DNA of 64,000 nucleotides from Pseudomonadota bacterium (lineage in GTDB: Bacteria > Pseudomonadota > Alphaproteobacteria > Rhodobacterales > Rhodobacteraceae): assembly GCA_020161615.1 (NCBI GenBank), contig JAIUPD010000003.1:1-64000 (forward strand), given 5' to 3'. Below, in pieces: positions 50,392-59,808 of this stretch. Position 1 is the stretch's first letter. Every line of letters begins with the position of its first letter. The notes beneath the pieces are model-generated. The model did not search any database. It was not told the DNA's origin and saw only the letters and a program-made list of their open reading frames with translations. The translations under genes and the position numbers were made by a program.

Positions 50392-51687
50392 ATGCCGAAA
50401 GTACTGATTGCCGGCGGTGGCATCGGCGGTTTGGTGACCGCGTTGACGATGCACCAGATCGGCGTTTCCTGCACCGTCTTCGAAACCGTCCGCGAGCTTC
50501 GGCCCATGGGTGTGGGCCTGAACCTGCAACCCAATGCGGTGCGCGAACTCTACGATCTGGGCATCGCCGGGGCCACGCTCAACTCGGTTGGCGTGCCCTT
50601 GCAGGAATGGTCGCTGGTGGCGCGCAGCGGTCAGGTCCTCGTCTCGGAGCCGCGCGGCCTGACGGCGGGCTATCGCTGGCCACAATTCTCGGTCGACCGA
50701 GGGCTTTTGCACATGCTGCTCTATCACCTCGTGCTGCGCCGCATGGGGGCCGGGACCGTGGTGCTGGGCGCCCGGGTCACGGGCTACCGCCAATCGGCTC
50801 GGCAGGTCACAGTGATTCTGGCAGACGGGCGCGAGGAGACGGGCGATGTGCTGATCGGCGCCGATGGCATCCATTCGGTGATCCGGGCCCAGATGTATCC
50901 CGACCAGCCTCCGCCGAACCGGGGCAATGCCGTGCTCTGGCGCGGCGTCACCCGGGCCAGGCCGATCCGCGGCCCCTACAGCTTTGTCGGCATGGGCGAG
51001 GGCGACAAGCGCATCGTCCTGTTCCCGATCTCGCATCCGGGCAGCGACGGGCTGGCGCGGATCAACTGGATCGGCGTTCGCACCGTCGCCGATCAGGCCG
51101 CGCCGCAGAGTGACAGCTGGATCCGCCCCGCCCCACCGGAGAGCTTCGCCCCGCTCTTCAAGGATTGGGCACTGGACTGGATCGACGTGCCCGGGATGAT
51201 GCGCGCGGCGGACGCGGCCTTCGAAACCCCGCTCCTGGACCGCGATCCGGTCCCGACCTGGCGCGACGGCCGGGTGGCACTTCTGGGCGACGCGGCGCAT
51301 CCGATGTTTCCCGCCGGCTCGAACGTGATCAGCCAGGCGATCATCGACGCGCGCGTCCTGGGGGCGGCCATGGTCGAACATGGCGTCACCACCCGGGCGC
51401 TGCACCAATATGACGACCAGCTCTGCGGTCCTGTCGCCGCCCTGGTCAGGCGCAACCGCGGCGAAGGCCCGTTCGAATTGCTGCGCCTCGTCGAGGCGCG
51501 CTGTGGCGGCGATATGGACTCGATCGACACGCTGTTTCCCAAAGCCGAGCGTGAGGAATTCATGGCCCGCTACAAGATCGCCTCGGGCTTCGCGCGGGAG
51601 GTGCTGAACGCCTCCCCCTCGCTGATCGCCCCCGGCGCCCAGGTCGCCCCCCGCCGCCGTCCCCCCTCGCCGCTTGTGGCGCAGTGA
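50392..51687 (+). CDS. FAD-dependent monooxygenase, PhzS-like (paralog 1)
   Basis: 431 aa. FAD-binding GGGIGGLVTALTMHQIGV at the N-terminus, second FAD motif GADGIHSVIRAQ, third motif LLGDAAHPMFPAGSN. Group A flavin monooxygenase (PF01494) close to 5-methylphenazine-1-carboxylate monooxygenase. Uses NAD(P)H and O2 to hydroxylate an aromatic substrate. Ends in a Pro/Arg tail absent from its neighbour. Confidence 0.9.
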   Translation: MPKVLIAGGGIGGLVTALTMHQIGVSCTVFETVRELRPMGVGLNLQPNAVRELYDLGIAGATLNSVGVPLQEWSLVARSGQVLVSEPRGLTAGYRWPQFSVDRGLLHMLLYHLVLRRMGAGTVVLGARVTGYRQSARQVTVILADGREETGDVLIGADGIHSVIRAQMYPDQPPPNRGNAVLWRGVTRARPIRGPYSFVGMGEGDKRIVLFPISHPGSDGLARINWIGVRTVADQAAPQSDSWIRPAPPESFAPLFKDWALDWIDVPGMMRAADAAFETPLLDRDPVPTWRDGRVALLGDAAHPMFPAGSNVISQAIIDARVLGAAMVEHGVTTRALHQYDDQLCGPVAALVRRNRGEGPFELLRLVEARCGGDMDSIDTLFPKAEREEFMARYKIASGFAREVLNASPSLIAPGAQVAPRRRPPSPLVAQ

Positions 51688-51881
51688 CATCGGCCGGGCC
51701 GGGTGGGGCTGCAGCGTGCCCGTGATCACCACCGCGCCGAACCGCCCCGCCGGTGGTCACCCTGGGCTGCTACGCGGCCACCCGCCCTGAGCCCATGCAG
51801 GGATGGCCGTCCCGCTGCGCGCGCGCCCCGTTGATCCCGGGCCGGTTTCTTGCCAGAAGCGCGGAAACGGACGGGGGACGC

Positions 51882-53138
51882 ATGGACAAGGTATTGATCG
51901 CCGGCGGCGGGATTGCGGGGCTCGCCACGGCATTGACGCTGCATCAGATCGGCGTGCCCTGCGTGGTCCTCGAATCGGTGCGGGCGCTGAAGCCCCTGGG
52001 CGTGGGCATCAACCTGCAGCCCAATGCGGTGCGCGAACTCTACGACCTTGGGCTGGGAGCCGAGGCGCTGGACGAGGTGGGCCTGCCCGCCCGGGAATGG
52101 GCCCTGGTCGGGCTGAACGGCAACGACATCTACAGCGAGCCACGCGGCACGCTGGCCGGCTATCACTGGCCACAATACGCCGTGCACCGCGGCCGCTTTC
52201 ACATGATGCTGTATCAGGCGGTTCTGGACCGGCTGGGCGCGGAATCGGTGAAACTCGGCGCGCGCGTCACGGGCTACCGGCAGGATGACGGAGGGGTCAC
52301 CGCGATCCTCGAGGATGGGCGCGAGGAGCGGGGAAGCCTGCTGATCGGCGCCGACGGCATCCATTCGGCGATCCGCGCCCAGATGCACCCCGACCAGCCG
52401 CCGATCCATTGGGGCGGCGCGGTGATGTGGCGGGGCGTGACGCGCGCCAAACCGATCCGTACCGGCTCCAGCTTCGTGGGCCTCGGCACCCACCGCCACC
52501 GGATGGTGATCTATCCGATCTCGCATCCCGGCCCCGACGGTCTGGCCGATATCAACTGGATCGCCGAGGTGACCTGGGACGATCCCGGCGCCCATGCCGC
52601 GACCGGCTGGTTCCGCCAGGTCGAGATCGAGGATTTCGCCCATCATTTCGACGGCTGGACCTGGGATTGGCTGGATGTGCCGGCGCTGATCCGGGGCGGC
52701 TCGGTCGCGTATGAGAATCCGATGATCGACCGCGACCCAATCGGGACCTGGCGCGATGGCCGGGTCCTGCTGGTGGGCGATGCGGCGCATGCGATGTATC
52801 CGACCGGCTCGAACGGGGCGAGCCAGGCGATCATCGACGCCCGCATTCTGGGCGCCGCGATGGTGGCCCAGGGCCCGACCGAAGCGGCGCTCGCGGCCTT
52901 CGACGCGCAGCTTTGCGGACCGGTCTCGGCCTTGATCCTCAGGAACCGGGGCGCGGGGCCTTTCGACCTGCTTAATCTGGTGGATGAACGCTGCGGCGGA
53001 GAGTTCGACGACATCGACGCGGTGATCCCGGCCGAGGAACGCGCGGCCTTCATGGCGGGCTACAAGAAGGCCGCCGGCTTCGCCATCGAGACGCTGAACG
53101 CGGCGCCCCCGACCATCGCGCCCGGCGCCCGGGCCTGA
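51882..53138 (+). CDS. FAD-dependent monooxygenase, PhzS-like (paralog 2)
   Basis: 418 aa, colinear with the gene 194 bp upstream. They share LNLQPNAVRELYDLG-like, LGARVTGYRQ and QAIIDARILGAAMV segments, so the pair arose by tandem duplication. Motifs GGGIAGLATALTLHQIGV, GADGIHSAIRAQM and GDAAHAMYPTGSN are intact. ATG 51882 with GGGGGA upstream. The substrate-binding middle differs more, which suggests diverged specificity. Confidence 0.9.
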   Translation: MDKVLIAGGGIAGLATALTLHQIGVPCVVLESVRALKPLGVGINLQPNAVRELYDLGLGAEALDEVGLPAREWALVGLNGNDIYSEPRGTLAGYHWPQYAVHRGRFHMMLYQAVLDRLGAESVKLGARVTGYRQDDGGVTAILEDGREERGSLLIGADGIHSAIRAQMHPDQPPIHWGGAVMWRGVTRAKPIRTGSSFVGLGTHRHRMVIYPISHPGPDGLADINWIAEVTWDDPGAHAATGWFRQVEIEDFAHHFDGWTWDWLDVPALIRGGSVAYENPMIDRDPIGTWRDGRVLLVGDAAHAMYPTGSNGASQAIIDARILGAAMVAQGPTEAALAAFDAQLCGPVSALILRNRGAGPFDLLNLVDERCGGEFDDIDAVIPAEERAAFMAGYKKAAGFAIETLNAAPPTIAPGARA

Positions 53139-53213
53139 GGGCGCATTCCCCCCTCGCCTTTTGCCACGCATCTTGGCATGGAGGTGTTAGCGCAACCGGC
53201 GGGAGGGCGAGCG

Positions 53214-54170
53214 ATGAAATGGGGCATTCTGGGCGCGGCCAAGATCGCGCGGGAATACGTGGCACCGGCGATCCACCGGGCCTTCGGTCATGAACTGGCG
53301 GCGCTGGCCACCGCCTCGGCTGAAAAGGCCGCGCCCTTCCTGGGGCTGGTGCCGGGACTCAGGGTGCATGACAGTTACGACGCGCTGCTCGCCGATCCGG
53401 GGGTCGAGGCGGTCTATATCCCCCTGCCGAACCATCTGCACATCGACTGGACGCTGCGGGCGCTGGCCGCGGGCAAGCATGTGCTCTGCGAAAAGCCGAT
53501 TGCCTTGGCCGCGCCCCAGATCGACGCGCTGATCGCGGCGCGCGATGCCTCGGGTCTGGTCTGCGCCGAGGCCTTCATGGTCTGCCACCACCCGCAATGG
53601 CAGCGCGCGCGGCAGCTGCTGCAGGACGGTGCCATCGGGCAGCTCGCGCATATCGAGGCGGATTTTTCCTTCAACAACCCCGACCTGAGCAATATCCGCA
53701 ACCGGCCCGAAACCGGCGGCGGCGCGCTTTACGACATCGGCGTCTATCCCTGCGTCACCACCCGTTTCGCCACCGGGGCCGAGCCCGGGCGGATCGAGGC
53801 GCGGCTGCGGCTGGAGAACGGCGTCGATACCCATGCCCGAGTCTGGGCCGAGTTCCCGGATTTCACCCTGGCCTTCCACGTCTCGACCCGGATGGCACCG
53901 CATCAGCGCATCGCCTTTCACGGAACCGACGGGGTGCTGACCCTGACCGCACCGTTCAACGCCGGGGTGGCGGGGGCGGCGCAGCTGGTGGTCACCCGCG
54001 GCTATGACGAAACGCGGATCGAACGGTTCGAGCCCGTCGACCAATACCGGCTGATGGTCGAGGCTTTCGGACGCAGCGCGCGGGAAGGGGCGGCTTTCGC
54101 CTGCCCTCTGGAGTTCTCGCAGGGCAATGCGCGGATGATCGACGCGATCCTCGCCGCTGGCCGCGGCTGA
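53214..54170 (+). CDS. Gfo/Idh/MocA family NAD(P)-dependent oxidoreductase
   Basis: 318 aa. Begins MKWGILGAAKIAREYV (Rossmann motif). The catalytic EKP is in HVLCEKPIAL near residue 92 and the C-terminal half is the Idh dimerisation domain with GGGALYDIGVYP. Oxidises a sugar, inositol or similar polyol. A GTG/ATG at 53178 would add 12 residues without family support. Confidence 0.9.
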   Translation: MKWGILGAAKIAREYVAPAIHRAFGHELAALATASAEKAAPFLGLVPGLRVHDSYDALLADPGVEAVYIPLPNHLHIDWTLRALAAGKHVLCEKPIALAAPQIDALIAARDASGLVCAEAFMVCHHPQWQRARQLLQDGAIGQLAHIEADFSFNNPDLSNIRNRPETGGGALYDIGVYPCVTTRFATGAEPGRIEARLRLENGVDTHARVWAEFPDFTLAFHVSTRMAPHQRIAFHGTDGVLTLTAPFNAGVAGAAQLVVTRGYDETRIERFEPVDQYRLMVEAFGRSAREGAAFACPLEFSQGNARMIDAILAAGRG

Positions 54171-54243
54171 GCGGTCGCTTTTGCCATTGGGAAAGGCGGG
54201 GGGCGGGGCTAGGCTGGGGTTCCCTCAGGAAAGGATCCCGCCG

Positions 54244-54663
54244 ATGCGTTCCCCGCTGCTGCCCTGCCTGCTCGTCGCCCTGCTGCCCCTGCCCGCCCTC
54301 GCCCAGGACGGGCCGCGCGGCATCGCCTTCGTGCAGGCGCCCGAACAGAGTTCGGGCGTGGCCCTCGGCCGCACGCCCGACGAGGCCTTTGCCGCCGCCA
54401 CCGCCCAATGCGTCGAAGGGGGCGCGCTGGCCGAGGATTGCCTGCGTACCAATTGGTGTTACCCGGCCGGTTTCTCGATCGACATCTTCGCCCAGCATCG
54501 CGAAGGGCCGCATTGGCACGAGGTGATCTGCGGCCTGCCCTCGCGCGAAGCGGGCGAACAGGTCGCCCATGCCCTTTGCGACACGGCGGCACGGCCGTAT
54601 CTCATCGAATGCGCGCTGGTGCAGGTCTATGACCCGGACGGGACAGCCCTGCTGTCCTATTGA
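54244..54663 (+). CDS. Small exported Cys-containing hypothetical protein
   Basis: 139 aa. Signal peptide about 1-20 (LVALLPLPALA-Q). The mature part has Cys in AQCVEGG, EDCLRTNWCYPAG, EVICGLP, ALCDTAA and IECALVQV, likely paired in the periplasm. AGGAAAGGATC precedes the ATG at 54244. The DUF4189-like spacing of GRTPDEAFAAATAQCV is suggestive only. Confidence 0.7.
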   Translation: MRSPLLPCLLVALLPLPALAQDGPRGIAFVQAPEQSSGVALGRTPDEAFAAATAQCVEGGALAEDCLRTNWCYPAGFSIDIFAQHREGPHWHEVICGLPSREAGEQVAHALCDTAARPYLIECALVQVYDPDGTALLSY

Positions 54664-54678
54664 GCACAAAAAGGCAGC

Positions 54679-54724
54679 AGGATTGTAACAAATCCTTGCA
54701 TTTCTTGCGCCGCACTGCAGAAAT
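54679..54724. promoter_or_regulatory. Inverted repeats upstream of pyc
   Basis: AGGATT-N6-AATCCT (54679-54696) and a near-palindrome with ends ATTTC and GAAAT around TTGC...TGCAG (54700-54724) lie 40-80 bp before the pyc start. They may include an operator for carbon-source control or an end element for the upstream gene. No regulator can be named from sequence. Confidence 0.4.
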
Positions 54725-54762
54725 CGGCCAAAGTTTCTGACCAAAGCCCGGGGGAATCGGAG

Positions 54763-57700
54763 ATGGCAGCCTTCAACAAGATCCTCGTCGCGAACCGCGG
54801 CGAGATCGCCATCCGCATCATGCGTGCCGCCAACGAGCTCGGCAAGAAGACGGTCGCCGTCTATGCCGAGGAGGACAAGCTGGGCCTGCACCGGTTCAAG
54901 GCCGACGAGGCCTATCGCATCGGCGAGGGGCTGGGGCCGGTGGCGGCTTATCTCTCGATCCCGGAAATCATCCGGGTGGCGAAGAAGGCCGGCGCCGATG
55001 CGATCCACCCGGGCTATGGCCTCTTGTCGGAGAACCCGGCGCTGGTCGATGCCTGCGTCGAGGCCGGGATCACCTTCATCGGCCCCAAGGCCGACACGAT
55101 GCGCGCCCTGGGCGACAAGGCTTCGGCCCGGCGCGTCGCGATCAAGGCGGGCGTGCCGGTCATCCCCGCGACCGAGGTGCTGGGCGACGACATGGACGCG
55201 GTCAGGCGCATGGCCGATGAGGTTGGCTATCCGCTGATGCTGAAAGCCAGCCACGGCGGCGGCGGCCGGGGCATGCGCCCGATCCTGGGGCCCGAGGAAC
55301 TGGAGGCCAAGGTCCGCGAGGGCCGTCGCGAGGCCGAGGCCGCCTTCGGCAATGGCGAGGGCTATCTGGAAAAGATGATCCTGCGCGCCCGCCATGTCGA
55401 GGTGCAGTTGCTGGGCGATGGCTACGGCAATCTTTACCACCTCTACGAGCGGGACTGCACCGTGCAGCGCCGCAACCAGAAGGTCGTCGAACGCGCCCCC
55501 GCCCCCTATCTGACCGAGGCCCAGCGCGCCGAGGTCTGCGAACTGGCGCTGAAGATCGGCCAATCGGTCGGCTATCAATGCGCGGGCACGGTCGAGTTCC
55601 TGATGGATATGGACTCGCAGAAGTTCTACTTCATCGAGGTGAACCCCCGGGTCCAGGTGGAACACACCGTCACCGAGGAAGTGACCGGCATCGACATCGT
55701 GAAGGCGCAGATCCGCGTGTCCGAGGGCGAGACGCTGGCCGAGGCGACCGGCACCCCCACGCAGGCCGATGTGCGTCTTTCCGGTCACGCCCTGCAATGC
55801 CGCATCACCACCGAGGACCCGCTCAACAATTTCATCCCCGATTACGGGCGGTTGACGGCCTATCGCTCGGCCACCGGGATGGGGATCCGCCTCGACGGCG
55901 GCACGGCCTATGCCGGGGGCGTCATCACCCGCTATTACGATTCGCTGCTGGTCAAGGTCACCGCCTGGGCGCCGACGCCGACCGAGGCCATCGCCCGCAT
56001 GGACCGCGCGCTGCGCGAGTTCCGCATCCGGGGCGTTTCGACCAACATCGCCTTTGTCGAGAACCTGCTCAAGCATCCGACCTTCCTGGCCGATCAGGCG
56101 ACGACCAAGTTCATCGACACCACGCCCGAGCTCTTCCAGTTCGAGACGCGGCGTGACCGGGGCACCAAGGTCCTGACCTATCTGGCCGACATCACGGTCA
56201 ACGGCCATCCTGAGACCGCGGGCCGCGCCAAACCCGCCGCCCAGCCCCGCGCGCCCGTCGCGCCGCCGATGGTGGTGGCGAACCCGCCCGCGGGGACCAA
56301 GACGCTGCTGGAGCAAAAGGGCGCCAAGGCCGTCGCCGACTGGATGAAGGATCAGACGAAGCTCCTGATCACCGACACGACGATGCGCGACGCGCATCAG
56401 TCGCTGCTGGCCACCCGCATGCGCTCGATCGACATGATCCGCGTGGCGCCGGCCTATGCCGCGAACCTGCCCGAGCTCTTCTCGGTCGAATGCTGGGGCG
56501 GCGCGACCTTCGACGTGGCTTACCGCTTTTTGCAGGAATGTCCCTGGCAGCGGCTCAGGGACCTGCGCAAGGCGATGCCGAACCTGCTGACGCAGATGCT
56601 GCTGCGCGCCTCGAACGGCGTCGGCTACACCAATTACCCCGACAATGTGGTGCAAAGCTTCGTGCGTCAGGCAGCCGAAACCGGCGTCGATGTGTTCCGC
56701 GTCTTCGACAGCCTCAACTGGGTCGAGAACATGCGCGTCGCCATGGATGCGGTGATCGAGACGGGGCGCATCTGCGAGGGGACGATCTGCTATACCTCGG
56801 ACCTGCTGGACCCAGGCCAGCGCAAGTATACCGTTGATTACTATGTGAAGATGGCCAAGGCGCTGGAGGAAGCAGGTGCGCATGTGCTGGGCGTGAAGGA
56901 CATGGCGGGCGTGTTGAAGGCGCCGGCCGCGAAAGTCCTGTTCAGCGCGCTGAAGGATGCCGTGGACCTGCCGATCCATTTCCACACCCACGACACCTCG
57001 GGCGCCGCCATCGCCACGATCATCGCCGCCGCCGATGCCGGCGTCGATTGCGTCGACGCGGCGATGGATGCGTTCAGCGGCAACACCTCGCAGCCGACGC
57101 TGGGCTCGGTGGTCGAGGCCTTCCGCCATACCGGGCGCGACACCGGCCTCTCCATGGCCCGGGTGCGCGAGATTTCCGATTACTGGGAGCAGGTGCGCGC
57201 CCATTACGGCGCCTTCGAGACCGGCCAGCAGGCGCCATCCTCCGAGGTCTATCTGCACGAAATGCCGGGCGGGCAGTTCACCAACCTCAAGGCGCAGGCG
57301 CGCAGCCTGGGGCTGGAAGAGCGCTGGCCCGAGGTGGCGCGTGCCTATGCCGATGCCAACCAGATCTTCGGCGATATCGTCAAGGTCACCCCCTCGTCCA
57401 AGGTCGTCGGCGACATGGCGCTGATGATGGTCAGCCAGGGCCTGAGCCGCAAGGATGTCGAGGATCCGGCCCGCGACATGTCCTTCCCCGACTCGGTGAT
57501 CGACATGCTGAAAGGCAACCTCGGCCAGCCCGAGGGCGGCTGGCCCGAGGGCATCACCAAGAAGGCGCTGAAGGGCGAGAAACCTTCGACCGAGCGGCCC
57601 GGCAAGCATCTGAAGCCTGTGGATCTGGAAGAAGTCCGCGCCAAGCTCTCGGCCCAGTTCGACGGGATGGCGATCGACGACGAGGACCTGAACGGCTACC

Positions 57701-58206
57701 TCATGTATCCCAAGGTCTTTACCGACTATCTGGAGCGCCACAACACCTATGGCCCCGTTCGGACCCTGCCGACCTGGAACTTCTTCTACGGGATGGAGCC
57801 GGGTGAGGAAATCTCGGCCGAGATCGACCCGGGCAAGACGCTGGAAATCCGCCTGATCGCCCAGGGCGAGACGCAGGACGACGGCGAAGTGCGGGTGTTC
57901 TTCGAGTTGAACGGCCAGCCCCGCACGATCCGCGTGCCGAACCGCAAGGCCAAGGCCAGCCTCGCCGTGCGGCCCAAGGCACAGGACGGCAACGACGCCC
58001 ATGTCGGCGCGCCGATGCCGGGCTCGGTGGCCTCGGTCGCGGTGTCGGTGGGCCAGAAGGTGAAGCCGGGCGATCTGCTGCTGACCATCGAGGCGATGAA
58101 AATGGAGACCGGCCTCCACGCCGACCGCGAGGCGGTGGTGAAGGCGGTCCATGTCCAGCCCGGCGCCCAGATCGAGGCGCATGACCTGCTGATCGAGCTG
58201 GAATAG
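54763..58206 (+). CDS. pyc: Pyruvate carboxylase
   Basis: 1147 aa biotin enzyme that turns pyruvate, bicarbonate and ATP into oxaloacetate. Biotin carboxylase domain (residues 1 to about 455, HGGGGRGMRPI, FIEVNPRVQVEHTVTEE), carboxyltransferase domain (about 535-810, TTMRDAHQSLLATRMR), and biotin carrier domain with EAMKMETG near the C-terminus, whose Lys is biotinylated. All parts are in one chain, full length for the alphaproteobacterial type. Confidence 0.98.
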   Translation: MAAFNKILVANRGEIAIRIMRAANELGKKTVAVYAEEDKLGLHRFKADEAYRIGEGLGPVAAYLSIPEIIRVAKKAGADAIHPGYGLLSENPALVDACVEAGITFIGPKADTMRALGDKASARRVAIKAGVPVIPATEVLGDDMDAVRRMADEVGYPLMLKASHGGGGRGMRPILGPEELEAKVREGRREAEAAFGNGEGYLEKMILRARHVEVQLLGDGYGNLYHLYERDCTVQRRNQKVVERAPAPYLTEAQRAEVCELALKIGQSVGYQCAGTVEFLMDMDSQKFYFIEVNPRVQVEHTVTEEVTGIDIVKAQIRVSEGETLAEATGTPTQADVRLSGHALQCRITTEDPLNNFIPDYGRLTAYRSATGMGIRLDGGTAYAGGVITRYYDSLLVKVTAWAPTPTEAIARMDRALREFRIRGVSTNIAFVENLLKHPTFLADQATTKFIDTTPELFQFETRRDRGTKVLTYLADITVNGHPETAGRAKPAAQPRAPVAPPMVVANPPAGTKTLLEQKGAKAVADWMKDQTKLLITDTTMRDAHQSLLATRMRSIDMIRVAPAYAANLPELFSVECWGGATFDVAYRFLQECPWQRLRDLRKAMPNLLTQMLLRASNGVGYTNYPDNVVQSFVRQAAETGVDVFRVFDSLNWVENMRVAMDAVIETGRICEGTICYTSDLLDPGQRKYTVDYYVKMAKALEEAGAHVLGVKDMAGVLKAPAAKVLFSALKDAVDLPIHFHTHDTSGAAIATIIAAADAGVDCVDAAMDAFSGNTSQPTLGSVVEAFRHTGRDTGLSMARVREISDYWEQVRAHYGAFETGQQAPSSEVYLHEMPGGQFTNLKAQARSLGLEERWPEVARAYADANQIFGDIVKVTPSSKVVGDMALMMVSQGLSRKDVEDPARDMSFPDSVIDMLKGNLGQPEGGWPEGITKKALKGEKPSTERPGKHLKPVDLEEVRAKLSAQFDGMAIDDEDLNGYLMYPKVFTDYLERHNTYGPVRTLPTWNFFYGMEPGEEISAEIDPGKTLEIRLIAQGETQDDGEVRVFFELNGQPRTIRVPNRKAKASLAVRPKAQDGNDAHVGAPMPGSVASVAVSVGQKVKPGDLLLTIEAMKMETGLHADREAVVKAVHVQPGAQIEAHDLLIELE

Positions 58207-58227
58207 GGCGGCGCCAGCGCGCCGCCC
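58206..58227. terminator. GC hairpin between convergent pyc and EF-hand genes
   Basis: The 9-bp stem GGGCGGCGC (58206-58214) pairs with 58219-58227, loop CAGC. No T-run. Likely a bidirectional end element for the two convergent genes. Confidence 0.5.
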
Positions 58228-58235
58228 GGCCTTGG

Positions 58236-58457
58236 TCAGATCAGGCCGCCGGCGCGCGCCGCTTCCAGCTCGGCCTCGCTGACCAACCCATCGCCGTCGC
58301 TGTCGATGCGCGGCAGCATATCCTTGGGCAGATCCTGAACCGCGCTGGGCAGCAGCGGGGTCGCCGAAGGTTCGGACTTGGGCTTGGTGGTTTCGGCGAG
58401 GGCCGGCGCGGCGAGAAGGGCGCCCAGAGCGCCCGCAATGACCAGTTTCCTGTGCAT
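58236..58457 (-). CDS. Small exported EF-hand protein
   Basis: 73 aa from ATG 58457 (MHRKLVIAGAL). Signal peptide ends ALA-E near residue 21. A single EF-hand loop DSDGDGLVSEAE near the C-terminus has the Asp/Glu pattern for calcium. The rest is Pro/Lys-rich. Probably binds calcium in the periplasm; role unknown. Confidence 0.8.
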   Translation of the reverse strand: MHRKLVIAGALGALLAAPALAETTKPKSEPSATPLLPSAVQDLPKDMLPRIDSDGDGLVSEAELEAARAGGLI

Positions 58458-58585
58458 GGCTCCATTTCCCTTTGGGGGTGACGCTGTGAGCGGGGTCATA
58501 TCGTCCCCGCGCCGGCCATGTCGGAAAGCCCTGGGCGGTTTTCAAGATCCGGGCCTCTGCCGCTCACGCGTCTGTGACGGCACGA

Positions 58586-58612
58586 AAAAGGGGGCGCCCG
58601 GCGCCCCCTTTT
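58586..58612 (-). terminator. Terminator after csbD (bidirectional form)
   Basis: AAAAGGGGGCG (58586-58596) pairs with 58602-58612 (CGCCCCCTTTT) around a short CCCGG loop. Being A/T-flanked on both sides it can act in both directions. It lies 22 bp beyond the csbD stop. Confidence 0.8.
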
Positions 58613-58633
58613 CCGTTCGGAAACCGGTTCGGG

Positions 58634-58831
58634 TCAGTACTTCGACCAGAAGCGGTTGACCTCGGCCTCGGCCTCGTCCTTGGACTTGCCATAGCGTTCC
58701 TGGATCTTGCCGACCAGCTTGTCCTTGTGGCCCTCGACGACATCGAGGTCGTCGTTGGTCAGCTTGCCCCATTGGATCTTGGCCTCGCCCTTGATCTGCT
58801 TCCACTTGCCTTCGACGGTGTCGCTGTTCAT
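58634..58831 (-). CDS. CsbD family stress protein
   Basis: 65 aa, starts MNSDTVEGKWKQIKGEAK. The hydrophilic, Lys/Asp/Glu-rich sequence fits the CsbD domain (PF05532), a general-stress protein group in bacteria. The 227 bp between its start and the tRNA gene hold no gene I can see. Confidence 0.92.
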   Translation of the reverse strand: MNSDTVEGKWKQIKGEAKIQWGKLTNDDLDVVEGHKDKLVGKIQERYGKSKDEAEAEVNRFWSKY

Positions 58832-59058
58832 CGGTTTGCTCCGTGTTTGAGATCGTCGCGGTGTCATCCGCGGCTTGCAGGGAGAACGCGGCAGCCACCG
58901 ATCCGGTTCCCGATCCGCCGCCCTTCCCCAGCGGAAATTCCCGCCCGGTCGCAGCCGGAATTCCGGGCCATCCGGCGGCGCAGGAAAATGCGTCGCGCGG
59001 CGCATTTTCCGCTTGCGGGGCGCGCGGCCATGACCTAAATCACCGGCACCGAAAGGAA

Positions 59059-59133
59059 GCGGGCGTAGCTCAGGGGTAGAGCATAACCTTGCCAAGGTTA
59101 GGGTCGTGAGTTCGAATCTCATCGCCCGCTCCA
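59059..59133 (+). tRNA. tRNA-Gly (anticodon GCC), copy 1
   Basis: 75 nt including encoded CCA. Acceptor stem GCGGGCG/CGCCCGC, D-loop TAGCTCAGGGGTAGAGC, anticodon loop CTTGCCAAG giving GCC, T-arm with TTCGAAT. Identical to the copy at 62019-62093. Confidence 0.98.
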
Positions 59134-59192
59134 GTTCGGACCAGACACGGCGGCCCTCGGGCCGCCGTTCTGCATTCCGGCCCCTTCCCCGC

Positions 59193-59798
59193 TCAGGCCC
59201 GCCGCAGTGCGGCGCTGCGCCGCTGCTGCCAGACCTCCAGCACGGCCAGATTGATCAGCCAGCTGCCCCAGGCGGTGATCTCGTAGGTCTCGGTCACGCT
59301 CCAGCCTGCGGCCATCAGGGGGGCCATGATCAGCCGCAGGGTCACCGCCGCGAAGGTCAGCGCCACCGACCGTTGCATCCAGCGCCGATGCGCCGCCAGA
59401 TCCCCGGCCCGCGCCCGGCCGATGCCCCACAGCGTCGTGCCGATCCACAGCACCGCCAGCGCCACGAAGCCCGAGGCGGCAAAGGCGCTGCCCTGGAAAC
59501 CGGGCATCAGCGCCAGCGAGGCCAGCCCGCCCCCCAGGATCGCCAGCGCATAGAGCCGCCCCAGCCAGCGATGCAAACCCGGCCGGCGGCGGCGAAGCCC
59601 CTGCCAGAGTTGAAAGGGCGCGAGCAGCAGCGCCAGCGGCCCCAAGAAGACATGCGCGGCCAGGGACAGCGGGAAATCCGCCAGGTAATGCGCCATGGCG
59701 GGCATGACCCATTCGACCGGCGCCAGCAGGACGCGCCACGAGACGAGCGCGACGCCCAGCGCCGAAATCCAGAAGAACCAGGCGAAGGAACGGGGCAA
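59193..59798 (-). CDS. DUF2306 membrane protein
   Basis: 201 aa with about five or six hydrophobic spans. Typical elements: HVFLGPLALLLAPFQLWQGLRRRRPGLHRWLGRLYAL, and AAHRRWMQRSVALTFAAVTLRL with conserved His-Arg. Resembles cytochrome b561-like bundles, function unknown. Divergent from a TetR regulator with three shared operator copies in the 101-bp gap, so it is almost certainly that regulator's target. Confidence 0.88.
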   Translation of the reverse strand: MPRSFAWFFWISALGVALVSWRVLLAPVEWVMPAMAHYLADFPLSLAAHVFLGPLALLLAPFQLWQGLRRRRPGLHRWLGRLYALAILGGGLASLALMPGFQGSAFAASGFVALAVLWIGTTLWGIGRARAGDLAAHRRWMQRSVALTFAAVTLRLIMAPLMAAGWSVTETYEITAWGSWLINLAVLEVWQQRRSAALRRA

Positions 59799-59808
59799 GG
59801 CGGCCTCC

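Noticed and set aside
53992-58545. Very long open frame antisense to pyruvate carboxylase (about 1500 codons)
   Set aside because: It mirrors the pyc reading frame in high-GC DNA, is rich in Arg/His/Gly repeats, shows no domain and has no ribosome site. The pyc frame carries complete motifs.
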